This document shows positions 55,338-63,557 of a DNA stretch of 64,000 nt, piece after piece. The position numbers and the translations under genes are program-made. The first letter of the stretch is position 1, and the number at the start of each line of letters is the position of its first letter. The stretch spans positions 1,550,001 to 1,614,000 of the forward strand of contig OY782858.1 in assembly GCA_963678465.1 (NCBI GenBank). Reading direction: 5' to 3'. The notes below the pieces were generated by a model, which was given only the letters and a program-made list of their open reading frames with translations, ran no database searches and was not told the DNA's origin. This DNA is from Paludibacter sp963678465. Lineage in GTDB: Bacteria; Bacteroidota; Bacteroidia; Bacteroidales; Paludibacteraceae.

Positions 55338-55833
55338 GATGTAAACGAAAAAATAATAATAAAACTCGACAGCTTTTGTGTTTATCTGTTAGAAAGTGCG
55401 GTTTATCATGCGACTGAAATGTGAGTTGCGTGGATTTCCACATTTTATCGGCTGACATTTAAACGACTGAACGACACGAAACTACAGGCCATAATACTTA
55501 TGCTTCCTGCGGTCGGGACGACCCAGCAAGGAAGCATCGGTTGAACCGTATTAGCTTCGCTGATTTTCAATTCCCTTTTGCAGGAAGCTTGATTTAACCA
55601 GCGTTAAGAAGAAAAAGTATTTATGGAGAAAGCGGCAGGTTTTAGTGTTCTGCTTGAGGGTGAGAAGAGAGCCAGTAAAAGGTATAAAAGCTATTTTCAG
55701 TTCTGATCAATTCAAGATATTCAAGAAAACAGCAACTTATAATTCAATAAAACAGTAAAAATAGCGGTTTTTACTAGAGTATAGACAAAGAAATGGCCGT
55801 CCCTGCATTATACAGGGCTTGAGAGGCAATAAA

Positions 55834-56985
55834 TTACAGATTCAGGTTCGTTGTTTGTGGGTAAAACACATTATCGGGCGAACGGATACGTGGTAATATC
55901 TCGACAGGAATCATATTTCCTGTTTTGCACTTGGCACATTTACAGGGATCAAAGCCAGTCAAGCGAGCTATTCTTTGCAGTTTGGTTTCGGTAAGCTGAA
56001 GAATATCCGGTTTGCTTTTCAGGGATTTGACTTGCTCCCGGTAAGTACTTGTGAGAATCCCAAAGTAACGTATCTTTACAAAGCCACGAGGCAGGATATG
56101 CATACAAAAGCGGCGCAGGAACTCTACCCCCGAGAGGGTCATAAGTTTCACGTTGGCATTATCCGAGTAATCCTTGTAGGAAAAAGTAACACCATTGCTG
56201 TCAATGTTTTTGATACGCGTATTGTTGATAGCCACCCGATGAGTGTACTGCCCTAAGTAGTTTACTACCTGACGGGCATTGCCCAACGAAGGTTGTGAGT
56301 GAACAACCCACGGTTTGGTGTAACAGTGGTTGATGATGGGCTGAAACTCCGGCAAACGTTTTTTCATTTTCAGCTTGCGTTTGAGGGCTTCGAGCAATTT
56401 GCCACGAAAAGCCACACTAAGCTGCCGCACCGGATAAAGGTATTTGCCCTGGTTGCCAATTTCCTTTAGTTGTCCGCGTGGGGTAATACCCACGGCAGGA
56501 ACAATGCAATGAACGTGGGGATGAAGACTCAGGTTTTGTCCCCAGGTATGGAGCACACAAATAGCTCCGGTTTCCACACCGTAATGTGAGTAACCGAAAG
56601 CGTACAGGGTTTCTTTTACGCAAGCGAAAAGACACTCGTAAAAGCACTCACTGTCGACCATACAAACCGGATTTAATTCCTCCGGCACGGTAAACACAAC
56701 ATGAAAATGTTTCACGCTCAGTGCATCGCGCATACGGTCTTCGGCCCAAAGCATCTGCCGGGCTATCTGACATTTGGGGCAATGACGATTGCCACAACTA
56801 TTATAACTGTAATGTTCCGTACCACAGGAATCACACTTGTCCTTGTGTCCGCCCAGTTCAGCCGTACGGCATTGCTGCAAGGCATTAAGTACCGTCAGCT
56901 GATAATTGTTGGGAGAATACTGCATACGAAAGTCAGCTCCGTAACGTTCTATTACGGAAGCCATTTCAAAACGGGATCGTGCCAT
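55834..56985 (-). CDS. IS91-family HUH transposase (copy 1)
   Basis: 383 residues. An N-terminal zinc-binding region (CDSCGTEHYSYNSCGNRHCPKC, with Cys51, Cys54, Cys64, His68, Cys69 and Cys72) precedes the HUH motif HPHVH (His157, His159) and the tyrosine pair in YLGQY (Tyr243, Tyr247; Y-x3-Y), the full rolling-circle transposase set. It nicks and transfers one DNA strand. The start overlaps the recombinase stop by one base (TAATG), so the two are translated together. It differs from copy 2 at a few residues (for example DSECFYECLF here, DSEFFYERLF there). Confidence 0.92.
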   Translation of the reverse strand: MARSRFEMASVIERYGADFRMQYSPNNYQLTVLNALQQCRTAELGGHKDKCDSCGTEHYSYNSCGNRHCPKCQIARQMLWAEDRMRDALSVKHFHVVFTVPEELNPVCMVDSECFYECLFACVKETLYAFGYSHYGVETGAICVLHTWGQNLSLHPHVHCIVPAVGITPRGQLKEIGNQGKYLYPVRQLSVAFRGKLLEALKRKLKMKKRLPEFQPIINHCYTKPWVVHSQPSLGNARQVVNYLGQYTHRVAINNTRIKNIDSNGVTFSYKDYSDNANVKLMTLSGVEFLRRFCMHILPRGFVKIRYFGILTSTYREQVKSLKSKPDILQLTETKLQRIARLTGFDPCKCAKCKTGNMIPVEILPRIRSPDNVFYPQTTNLNL

Positions 56986-57896
56986 TACTTACCCTTACAA
57001 GCTTCGGGATAAAGCGTATCCAGCGGACTGTGCGCTTTTACCAACGGACATTGAGCAATGTGCAGGTAAATCATGGTGGTTTCAATCTTGGAATGCCCCA
57101 GCAGATCTTTGACCGTGACAATGTTCAACCCGTCTTCAATCAGATGGGTGGCATACGAATGGCGGAGTGTATGAACGGTGACATCTTTGGCAATACCGGC
57201 TGATTTTACAGCTTCACGCATTACCCACGAGATACCTTTGGCAGAATAAGGCGTCCCCAATGTTTTACCATTGAAAAGCCAGGTAAGCGGACGTTCAAGG
57301 GTGATGTACTTCTGAAGTCCTACGGCCATATACTCCGAGAGCGGAATCATGCGGTCTTTGTTGTACTTGGAGCGACGGATATGAATGGAGCAACGTTCGA
57401 AATCCACATCAGAGATTTTGAGGTTAATCACCTCAGAGGAACGAAGTCCGGCAGAATAAATAAGCATCAACAGCACACGGTGTTTGAGCAAAGCCGGAGC
57501 TTTAAAGAGGAGACGGAGTTCACTTTTATTAAAAATTGTTGGTAACTTAGCAGCCTTCTTGAGCGAAGGAAGTTGAATGGCACGATCGGGCAAACCTACA
57601 TAGCGATAATAGTAGCGAAGTCCGTACACCGAATGTTTGAAAGCACTGCGAGAAGGAGAAACCGCCGAAACGGCTAACGAAGCCAGAAACTCATTGAGAT
57701 CATCGGCAGAAATCTCTTCGGGCAAACGGTTGAAATGCAGAGAAACCTGCGCAATGCGATGAATGTAATTCTCGAAAGTACTTTTAGCCTGACCACGCAG
57801 TATAACCTGCTGTTCGAGGGTTCGGTACAAACGGTCGAAGCCGGCAACGGTGGCCATGGCACGACTAATAATTGAAAACTCTGATTTTTGTTTCAT
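56985..57896 (-). CDS. Tyrosine recombinase of the IS91-like element (copy 1)
   Basis: 303 residues of XerC/D-like layout: core-binding domain at about 25-105 and catalytic domain at about 120-285. All catalytic residues are present: Arg152 (AGLRSSE), His242 and Arg245 (HTLRHSYATH), His268 (LLGHSK) and Tyr277 (TTMIYLH). Some IS91-family elements are known to carry such an integrase gene next to the transposase; its part in transposition is not settled. Here it is first in the operon, and the element sits in attC-like core boxes, so a role in target choice is worth considering. Confidence 0.92.
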   Translation of the reverse strand: MKQKSEFSIISRAMATVAGFDRLYRTLEQQVILRGQAKSTFENYIHRIAQVSLHFNRLPEEISADDLNEFLASLAVSAVSPSRSAFKHSVYGLRYYYRYVGLPDRAIQLPSLKKAAKLPTIFNKSELRLLFKAPALLKHRVLLMLIYSAGLRSSEVINLKISDVDFERCSIHIRRSKYNKDRMIPLSEYMAVGLQKYITLERPLTWLFNGKTLGTPYSAKGISWVMREAVKSAGIAKDVTVHTLRHSYATHLIEDGLNIVTVKDLLGHSKIETTMIYLHIAQCPLVKAHSPLDTLYPEACKGK

Positions 57897-58069
57897 GATG
57901 CTGAAAAATTAAAATGAATAGATTGGGAGATTTAAAATTTTAAAGGAACTCGTAATTCCTCTTTCAGCATCTTGAAACGGAAATTTAAAATATAAAGTAT
58001 TAATAAACAGTGCTAATTAAAGCCCTTCCCGAAGGGAATCGAAGATCAGCGAAGCTAATTTAGTTCAAC

Positions 58070-58194
58070 ACACGCCTATGTCCATTGGCTGGCTGACGTG
58101 CACTTAGCGGGTTTTGCGCCCGCATTCGCCTTGTCGCTGTGCGACAGCGAATACGCCCGCAAACCGCCCGTGCCCATAGCCTCGGTCGTTAGGG
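58070..58194 (+). other. attC-like site of cassette 4 (right part, after IS copy 1)
   Basis: Starts ACACGCCTATG and ends at core box GTTAGGG (58188-58194). CTATG near the left pairs with CATAG near the right, and the centre (GCGGGTTTTGCG...CGCAAACCGC with TCGCTGTGCGACAGCGA inside) is a long imperfect hairpin. Its left core box is on the far side of the IS at 55488-55494. If the hairpin instead belongs to the element end, the site would be shorter. Confidence 0.55.
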
Positions 58195-58242
58195 GTAAGC
58201 TTAAAAATCAAAAAAAAAGACATACTATTTAATGAAAAGACA

Positions 58243-58800
58243 ATGAAAAAGACACTTTTAATTTTACTGACAACTCTTACAAGTCTTGCATATGGACAAG
58301 ACAAATACAACTATGTCCATTACAATAAACTGACTGAAATTAAGGGAACTGAATTTGTCATTGCGACTATTGAAAATATGGGTAAAATGTTTACGACGAA
58401 TAGTAAATACCTCTTATTCATAAACACGAGGAATGGAACAACAAAACAAGTTGACTTCCCGAAAGACGCTTACATTGAGAAAATGGAACAAATCAAAATT
58501 GACAGTTTAGGCATAAACAAAGTTCTTGTTGCAGCAAATATTGTAAACCTAGACAACAGTAAATCTATTGATTGGTCAGACCCAACGCAAATCATTATTC
58601 TTTCACCAAACGGACAAGAAAGGATTCAACTAACAGAAGACAAGTTTTTTGTCAGAACATGGACGACTAATTATCAAACTGGAACTATTGTAGTTACTGG
58701 ACACTACGACTCGAATAATAATGGGAAATACGACAAAACGGACAAAAACGAGATACAGATTTACGACTTGAGAACATTGAAGCTAACTAACAGGATATAA
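58243..58800 (+). CDS. Secreted hypothetical protein of cassette 5 (185 residues)
   Basis: Signal peptide MKKTLLILLTTLTSLAYGQ, then a beta-rich chain (about 20-150) and a C-terminal Asp/Asn loop DSNNNGKYDKTDKNE at about 155-169, which has the spacing of an EF-hand/dockerin-type calcium loop. I do not recognise the family. Single gene of its cassette, between attC-like sites at 58070-58194 and 58813-59196. The gap before it (58195-58242) holds only leader sequence. Confidence 0.65.
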   Translation: MKKTLLILLTTLTSLAYGQDKYNYVHYNKLTEIKGTEFVIATIENMGKMFTTNSKYLLFINTRNGTTKQVDFPKDAYIEKMEQIKIDSLGINKVLVAANIVNLDNSKSIDWSDPTQIIILSPNGQERIQLTEDKFFVRTWTTNYQTGTIVVTGHYDSNNNGKYDKTDKNEIQIYDLRTLKLTNRI

Positions 58801-58812
58801 AAGCCTAACGCC

Positions 58813-59070
58813 TAATACTTATGCTTCCTGCGGTCGGAACGACCCAGCAAGGAAGCGTCGGTTGAACCGTATTCCCTTTTGCAGGAAGCTTGATTTAACG
58901 AGCGTTAAGAAGAAAAATGTTTCCTATGGAGAAAGCGGCACTTTTTTACACTTTATAAGCAGAAGTGACATGAAAATGGTTGGTTTGTTGGCACAAATAT
59001 AGATGAAATTTATAGAAGAAAAAAGATACTGTGCTAATTAAAGCCCTTCCCGAAGGGAATTTAGTTCAAC
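58813..59070. mobile_element. Internally deleted, non-autonomous IS91-like derivative (258 bp)
   Basis: Carries both ends of the full element, the TAATACTTATGCTTCC hairpin end and the GCCCTTCCCGAAGGGAATTT...GTTCAAC end. Both transposition genes are missing. The middle (about 58930-59030) is unlike the full copies. It lies, like them, directly before ACACGCCTATG of an attC-like site and after a sequence close to the complement of the cassette start (ACGCCTAA against GTTAGGGGT). It could be moved in trans by the full copies. Confidence 0.7.
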
Positions 59071-59196
59071 ACACGCCTATGTTCATTGGCTGGCTGACGT
59101 GCATTCTGGCAGTTTTGCGCCCGCATTCACTTTGTCGTTCCACGACAGCGAACGCTCCCGCAAACCGCCAAATGCCCATAGCCTCGGTCGTTAGCA
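59071..59196 (+). other. attC-like site of cassette 5 (right part)
   Basis: Begins ACACGCCTATGTTCATTGGC and ends at core box GTTAGCA (59190-59196). It is very similar to the site at 58070-58194, with the same CTATG/CATAG arms and a central hairpin around TCGTTCCACGACAGCGA. The core box GTTAGCAGT is the complement of ACTGCTAA at the end of the following cassette (60056-60063). Confidence 0.58.
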
Positions 59197-59219
59197 GTAA
59201 TTATAAAAAACAAAAAAAT

Positions 59220-60053
59220 ATGAGAAATTTAGTAACGTTATCTTTGATTTTATTATCACTTTATGTGTTCGGACAAGAACAACCTAAATTAGACCGAGTT
59301 GTTGTGAAAATGTGGGCTGTTGACTCTAAGAACAACACAGACAGTGTTATATTTGGTTATGACAAAAATGCGACAAATGGAGTTGACACTCAACTGGGAG
59401 AAAAAGACATTTTAGAGCAAGCATATAACACCACTTTAGAATTACGAGGATTTCAAAGAAAACCAGAAAACCAAATTTGTGGTGAAGGTGGATATGGTTT
59501 TTACTCAGATACAAACTTTGACACAAAAATTAATTTCAGAGACATATTGTATCCACCGAACTTCTTTGAATTTATAGTTAAAGGAAAAAACTATCCTATT
59601 CAAATCTATGCTGACTTCAAAGAAATGTTTGACAGTACTTATTATAATGGTTGGTCTCAAATTCTTCTTTACGATAGTCTTTGTCATACACCTAAGGTCG
59701 TTAGAGCGAATCCGACAGAGAAACTTATATTTACTGTTGAAAACGAAAAGCAATATCTAATAAAAGTATACTTAGATTATGTTTTCGATGGCTTATCTGA
59801 GATAAATTCAGAAAGAAGCGAATATAACATTTTTCCAACTTTTGTGACAGACAATTTGACTATCGAAAGCAAAATAAACAACAGAAATAATTTTGTTGAA
59901 GTTTATAACTCGTTAGGACAGAATATTCTAGAAAAGTGGTTTTCTTCAAGTTTAAAACTCGACTTAAAGACTCTAAAACAAGGTATTTATTTCGTACAGC
60001 TTAAATCAGAAAATCGGACGAAAACAGAAACATTCAAAATAACGAAAAAATAA
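59220..60053 (+). CDS. Secreted protein with type IX secretion C-terminal tail (cassette 6)
   Basis: Start set at 59220 (MRNLVTLSLILLSLYVFGQ, signal peptide, 277 residues). The frame is open to 59031, but that extension lies in the mobile-element and attC sequence. Residues about 20-200 form an unknown beta-rich domain. The last ~75 residues (NIFPTFVTDN..., VEVYNSLGQNIL, LKQGIYFVQLKSENRTKTETFKI) match the Por-secretion/type A sorting tail used by the T9SS of Bacteroidota. The protein should be exported and attached to, or released from, the cell surface. Only gene of its cassette. Confidence 0.78.
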   Translation: MRNLVTLSLILLSLYVFGQEQPKLDRVVVKMWAVDSKNNTDSVIFGYDKNATNGVDTQLGEKDILEQAYNTTLELRGFQRKPENQICGEGGYGFYSDTNFDTKINFRDILYPPNFFEFIVKGKNYPIQIYADFKEMFDSTYYNGWSQILLYDSLCHTPKVVRANPTEKLIFTVENEKQYLIKVYLDYVFDGLSEINSERSEYNIFPTFVTDNLTIESKINNRNNFVEVYNSLGQNILEKWFSSSLKLDLKTLKQGIYFVQLKSENRTKTETFKITKK

Positions 60054-60402
60054 CTACTGCTAATACTTATGCTTCCTGCGGTCGGGACGACCCAGCAAGG
60101 AAGCGTCGGTTGAACCGTATTAGCTTCGCTGATTTTCAATTCCCGCTTGCAGGAAGCTTGATTTAACGAGCGTTAAGAAGAAAAAGTATTTATGGAGAAA
60201 GCGGCAGGTTTTAGTGTTCTGCTTGAGGGTGAGAAGAGAGACAGTAAAAGGTATAAAAGCTATTTTCAGTTCTGATCAATTCAGGATATTCAAAAAAACA
60301 GCAACTTATAATTCAATAAAACAGTAAAAACAGCGGTTTTTACTAGAGTATAGATAAAGAAATGGCCGTCCCTGCATTATACAGGGTTTGAGAGGCAATA
60401 AA

Positions 60403-61554
60403 TTACAGATTTAGGTTCGTTGTTTTCGGGTAAAACACATTATCGGGCGACCGGATACGTGGTAATATCTCGACAGGAATCATATTTCCTGTTTTGCACT
60501 TGGCACATTTACAGGGATCAAAGCCAGTCAAGCGAGCTATTCTTTGCAGTTTGGTTTCGGTAAGCTGAAGAATATCCGGTTTGCTTTTCAGGGATTTGAC
60601 TTGCTCCCGGTAAGTACTTGTGAGAATCCCAAAGTAACGTATCTTTACAAAGCCACGAGGCAGGATATGCATACAAAAGCGACGCAGGAACTCTACCCCC
60701 GAGAGGGTCATAAGTTTCACGTTGGCATTATCCGAGTAATCCTTGTAGGAAAAAGTAACGCCATTGCTGTCAATGTTTTTGATACGTGTATTGTTGATAG
60801 CCACCCGATGAGTGTACTGCCCTAAGTAATTTACCACCTGACGGGCATTGCCCAACGAAGGTTGTGAGTGAACAACCCACGGTTTGGTGTAACAGTGGTT
60901 GATGATGGGCTGAAACTCTGGCAAACGTTTTTTCATTTTCAGCTTGCGTTTGAGGGCTTCGAGCAATTTGCCACGAAAAGCCACACTAAGCTGCCGCACC
61001 GGATAAAGGTATTTGCCCTGGTTGCCAATTTCCTTTAGTTGTCCGCGTGGGGTAATACCCACGGCAGGAACAATGCAATGAACGTGGGGATGAAGACTCA
61101 GGTTTTGTCCCCAGGTATGGAGCACACAAATAGCTCCGGTTTCCACACCGTAATGTGAGTAACCGAAAGCGTACAGGGTTTCTTTTACGCAAGCGAAAAG
61201 ACGCTCGTAAAAGAACTCACTGTCGGCCATACAAACCGGATTTAATTCCTCCGGCACGGTAAACACAACATGAAAATGTTTCACGCTCAGTGCATCGCGC
61301 ATACGGTCTTCGGCCCAAAGCATCTGCCGGGCTATCTGACATTTGGGGCAATGACGATTGCCACAACTATTATAACTGTAATGTTCCGTACCACAGGAAT
61401 CACACTTGTCCTTGTGTCCGCCCAGTTCAGCCGTACGGCATTGCTGCAAGGCATTAAGTACCGTCAGCTGATAATTGTTGGGAGAATACTGCATACGAAA
61501 GTCAGCTCCGTAACGTTCTATTACGGAAGCCATTTCAAAACGGGATCGTGCCAT
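60403..61554 (-). CDS. IS91-family HUH transposase (copy 2)
   Basis: 383 residues with the same zinc-binding cysteines, HPHVH (155-159) and YLGQY (243-247) as copy 1. The sequence around 110-120 reads ADSEFFYERLF, more regular than the two cysteines in copy 1, so this may be the more ancestral form. Ends FYPKTTNLNL. The one-base overlap (TAATG) with the recombinase gene is kept. Both reading frames are intact, so the element looks autonomous. Confidence 0.92.
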   Translation of the reverse strand: MARSRFEMASVIERYGADFRMQYSPNNYQLTVLNALQQCRTAELGGHKDKCDSCGTEHYSYNSCGNRHCPKCQIARQMLWAEDRMRDALSVKHFHVVFTVPEELNPVCMADSEFFYERLFACVKETLYAFGYSHYGVETGAICVLHTWGQNLSLHPHVHCIVPAVGITPRGQLKEIGNQGKYLYPVRQLSVAFRGKLLEALKRKLKMKKRLPEFQPIINHCYTKPWVVHSQPSLGNARQVVNYLGQYTHRVAINNTRIKNIDSNGVTFSYKDYSDNANVKLMTLSGVEFLRRFCMHILPRGFVKIRYFGILTSTYREQVKSLKSKPDILQLTETKLQRIARLTGFDPCKCAKCKTGNMIPVEILPRIRSPDNVFYPKTTNLNL

Positions 61555-62465
61555 TACTTACCCTTACAAGCTTCGGGATAAAGCGTATCCAGCGGACTGT
61601 GCGCTTTTACCAACGGACATTGAGCAATGTGCAGGTAAATCATAGTGGTCTCGATTTTAGAATGCCCCAGCAGATCTTTGACCGTGACAATGTTCAACCC
61701 ATCTTCAATCAGATGGGTGGCATAGGAATGACGAAGGGTGTGAACGGTAACATCTTTGGCAATGCCGGCAGCTTTTACAGCTTCTCGCATGACCCACGAG
61801 ATACCTTTGGCAGAATAAGGCGTCCCCAATGTTTTACCATTGAAAAGCCAGGTAAGCGGACGTTCAAGGGTGATGTACTTCTGAAGTCCTACGGCCATAT
61901 ACTCCGAGAGCGGAATCATGCGGTCTTTGTTGTACTTGGAGCGACGGATATGAATGGAGCAACGTTCGAAATCCACATCAGAGATTTTGAGGTTAATCAC
62001 CTCAGAGGAACGAAGTCCGGCAGAATAAATAAGCATCAACAGCACACGGTGTTTGAGCAAAGCCGGAGATTTAAAGAGGAGACGGAGTTCACTTTTATTA
62101 AAAATTGTTGGTAACTTAGCAGCCTTCTTGAGCGAAGGAAGTTGAATGGCACGATCGGGCAAACCTACATAGCGATAATAGTAGCGAAGTCCGTACACCG
62201 AATGTTTGAAAGCACTGCGAGAAGGAGAAACCGCCGAAACGGCTAACGAAGCCAGAAACTCATTGAGATCATCGGCAGAAATCTCTTCGGGCAAACGGTT
62301 GAAATGCAGAGAAACCTGCGCAATGCGATGAATGTCATTCTCGAAAGTACTCTTAGCCTGACCACGCAGTATAACCTGCTGTTCGAGGGTTCGGTACACA
62401 CGGTCGAAGCCGGCAACGGTTGCCATGGCACGACTAATAATTGAAAACTCTGATTTTTGTTTCAT
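61554..62465 (-). CDS. Tyrosine recombinase of the IS91-like element (copy 2)
   Basis: 303 residues, catalytic residues as in copy 1 (Arg152, His242, Arg245, His268, Tyr277). Differences from copy 1 are conservative: Val for Leu at 23, Asp for Tyr at 44, Ser for Ala at 133 and Ala for Ser at 232. The start is ATG at 62465, preceded by about 115 bp of A/T-rich leader that should hold the element promoter. The coupled transposase gene follows on the same strand. Confidence 0.92.
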   Translation of the reverse strand: MKQKSEFSIISRAMATVAGFDRVYRTLEQQVILRGQAKSTFENDIHRIAQVSLHFNRLPEEISADDLNEFLASLAVSAVSPSRSAFKHSVYGLRYYYRYVGLPDRAIQLPSLKKAAKLPTIFNKSELRLLFKSPALLKHRVLLMLIYSAGLRSSEVINLKISDVDFERCSIHIRRSKYNKDRMIPLSEYMAVGLQKYITLERPLTWLFNGKTLGTPYSAKGISWVMREAVKAAGIAKDVTVHTLRHSYATHLIEDGLNIVTVKDLLGHSKIETTMIYLHIAQCPLVKAHSPLDTLYPEACKGK

Positions 62466-62638
62466 GATGCTGAAAAATTAAAATGAATAGATTGGGAGAT
62501 TTAAAATTTTAAAGGAACTCGTAATTCCTCTTTCAGCATCTTGAAACGGAAATTTAAAATATAAAGTATTAATAAACAGTGCTAATTAAAGCTCTTCCCG
62601 AAGGGAATCGAAGATCAGCGAAGCTAATTTAGTTCAAC

Positions 62639-62764
62639 ACACGCCTATGCGCTTTGGGCGGCTAATGTGCTTTTTGCAGTCTTTGCTCCCGCATTTCCTT
62701 TGTCGCTATTGCGACAGGAAATTCGCCCGCAGCCCGCCAAAGCCCATAGCCTCAGTCGTTAGCG
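62639..62764 (+). other. attC-like site of cassette 6 (right part)
   Basis: Begins ACGCCTATGCGCTTTGGGCGG and ends at core box GTTAGCG (62758-62764). Outer arms CTATG/CATAG and GCTTTGGGCGG/CCGCCAAAGCC pair; the inner hairpin is TTTCCTTTGTCGC-TATT-GCGACAGGAAA. The core box GTTAGCGGT is the exact complement of ACCGCTAA at the end of the next cassette (63553-63560). Confidence 0.6.
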
Positions 62765-62801
62765 GTCAGTGTAAAAAAAAGAAAGAAGAGCGACTCTTTC
62801 G

Positions 62802-62945
62802 TTGAAAAATCATAGATGAACTGTCCGCTGCATATCGACTTTTTGAATATTCTGCAACGACAGAATTAGCTTGATTTCGTAGCTTAGCTTGGCGGACAAT
62901 TCCTCGCGAATTTTCAAAGGGAAAAAATTAATTTTCAGCTTTTCG
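62802..62945 (+). repeat. Non-coding module shared with 54838-54980 (copy 2)
   Basis: Contains GAACTGTCCGC (62818-62828) and its near complement GGCGGACAATTC about 65 bp later, with TTCTG-CAACGA-CAGAA between. The position is the same as copy 1: after an attC-like site and well before the cassette gene. The remaining gap to 63106 is A/T-rich leader without an ORF I would call. Confidence 0.55.
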
Positions 62946-63106
62946 ACATTGACTGACAACGACTGAAATCTAAGAAATTGAGGTTTAACGATTGAAAACT
63001 AAAAAAAACAGAAAACAGTTTTTTAAGACTCTTTTCGTTTTCGAGCTGAAATCGAATTTCGAGAAGAATTTGGATATCTCAACTAATATAAAAAAAGACA
63101 AGGATA

Positions 63107-63526
63107 ATGAAAAAAATACTTATTGCGTTTATTTTTAGTTTAACTTCATTTTGCATTTTTAGTCAAACAACAGTGATTTATAACGCAAAAGGGAAAGTTG
63201 TAGGTGGTTCTCATATAAAGACAACACCAGGAAAATCGATGGAACTTGTAGATTCATTGACTAAAAATTATTACGTTTTAGACTCAACTCATATTTATAT
63301 TACAGCATTTGACAGAACTGGGAAAAAAATATGGAAAACTGATCCATACAAGGATAGTCATATGGAAGAGTATCGAACAAATAGACCAATAATTGTAAAT
63401 TTTAAATTTGATTCAGATAATTGGTGTTCTGGCAAGACTAAAGTAATTTGGATTAATTATAACAATACACAAGCAGGGTATTTAGACCTCAAAACAGGGA
63501 AATTTTCTTTTTGCGGTCAAGATTAA
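63107..63526 (+). CDS. Secreted hypothetical protein of cassette 7 (139 residues)
   Basis: Signal peptide MKKILIAFIFSLTSFCIFSQ, then a short beta-rich domain (VIYNAKGKVVGGSHIKT, HIYITAFDRTGKKIWKTDPY, VIWINYNNTQAGYLDLKTG) with two cysteines near the end (Cys106, Cys136) that could form a disulfide. No family recognised. It is the only gene of its cassette, which closes with ACCGCTAA at 63553-63560 where the third IS91-like copy begins. Confidence 0.62.
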   Translation: MKKILIAFIFSLTSFCIFSQTTVIYNAKGKVVGGSHIKTTPGKSMELVDSLTKNYYVLDSTHIYITAFDRTGKKIWKTDPYKDSHMEEYRTNRPIIVNFKFDSDNWCSGKTKVIWINYNNTQAGYLDLKTGKFSFCGQD

Positions 63527-63557
63527 ACTGAAAACTTAAGACTAAACACCGAACCGC

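Larger units (their letters stand above)
55492..58069 (-). mobile_element. IS91-like element, full copy 1 (HUH transposase + tyrosine recombinase)
   Basis: About 2578 bp, the same length as the copy at 60061-62638. The left end begins TAATACTTATGC and holds nested hairpins (GCTTCCT...AGGAAGC around GGTCG-GGA-CGACC). The right end has TTCCC-GAA-GGGAA and closes GTTCAAC at 58063-58069. No terminal inverted repeats and no clear target duplication, as expected for rolling-circle (IS91) elements. The left flank CTACAGGCCATAA complements the start of its cassette (GTTATGGCC, 54796), so insertion is inside the left core box of an attC-like site. Confidence 0.75.
60061..62638 (-). mobile_element. IS91-like element, full copy 2
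   Basis: 2578 bp, nearly identical to copy 1, with the same hairpin ends (TAATACTTATGC start; GTTCAAC close at 62632-62638). Left flank ACTGC + TAA is the complement of the start of its cassette (GTTAGCAGT at 59190). The right flank is ACGCCTATG of the next attC-like site. Near-identity of two copies 4.6 kb apart indicates recent movement and provides a substrate for deletion of the intervening cassettes. Confidence 0.78.

Noticed and set aside
59031..59219. 63-codon N-terminal extension of the T9SS-tailed protein
   Set aside because: The extension covers the mobile-element end and the attC-like site. The ATG at 59220 begins a good signal peptide.
61548..62114. Plus-strand frame of 188 codons in the IS91-like element
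   Set aside because: It is the antisense shadow of the tyrosine recombinase gene; the frame in copy 1 is broken differently.
55834..62465. A composite transposon built from IS copies 1 and 2
   Set aside because: Both copies and a third have the same orientation and each sits in its own attC-like box, which is better explained by independent targeting than by a single composite unit. I cannot exclude co-mobilisation.
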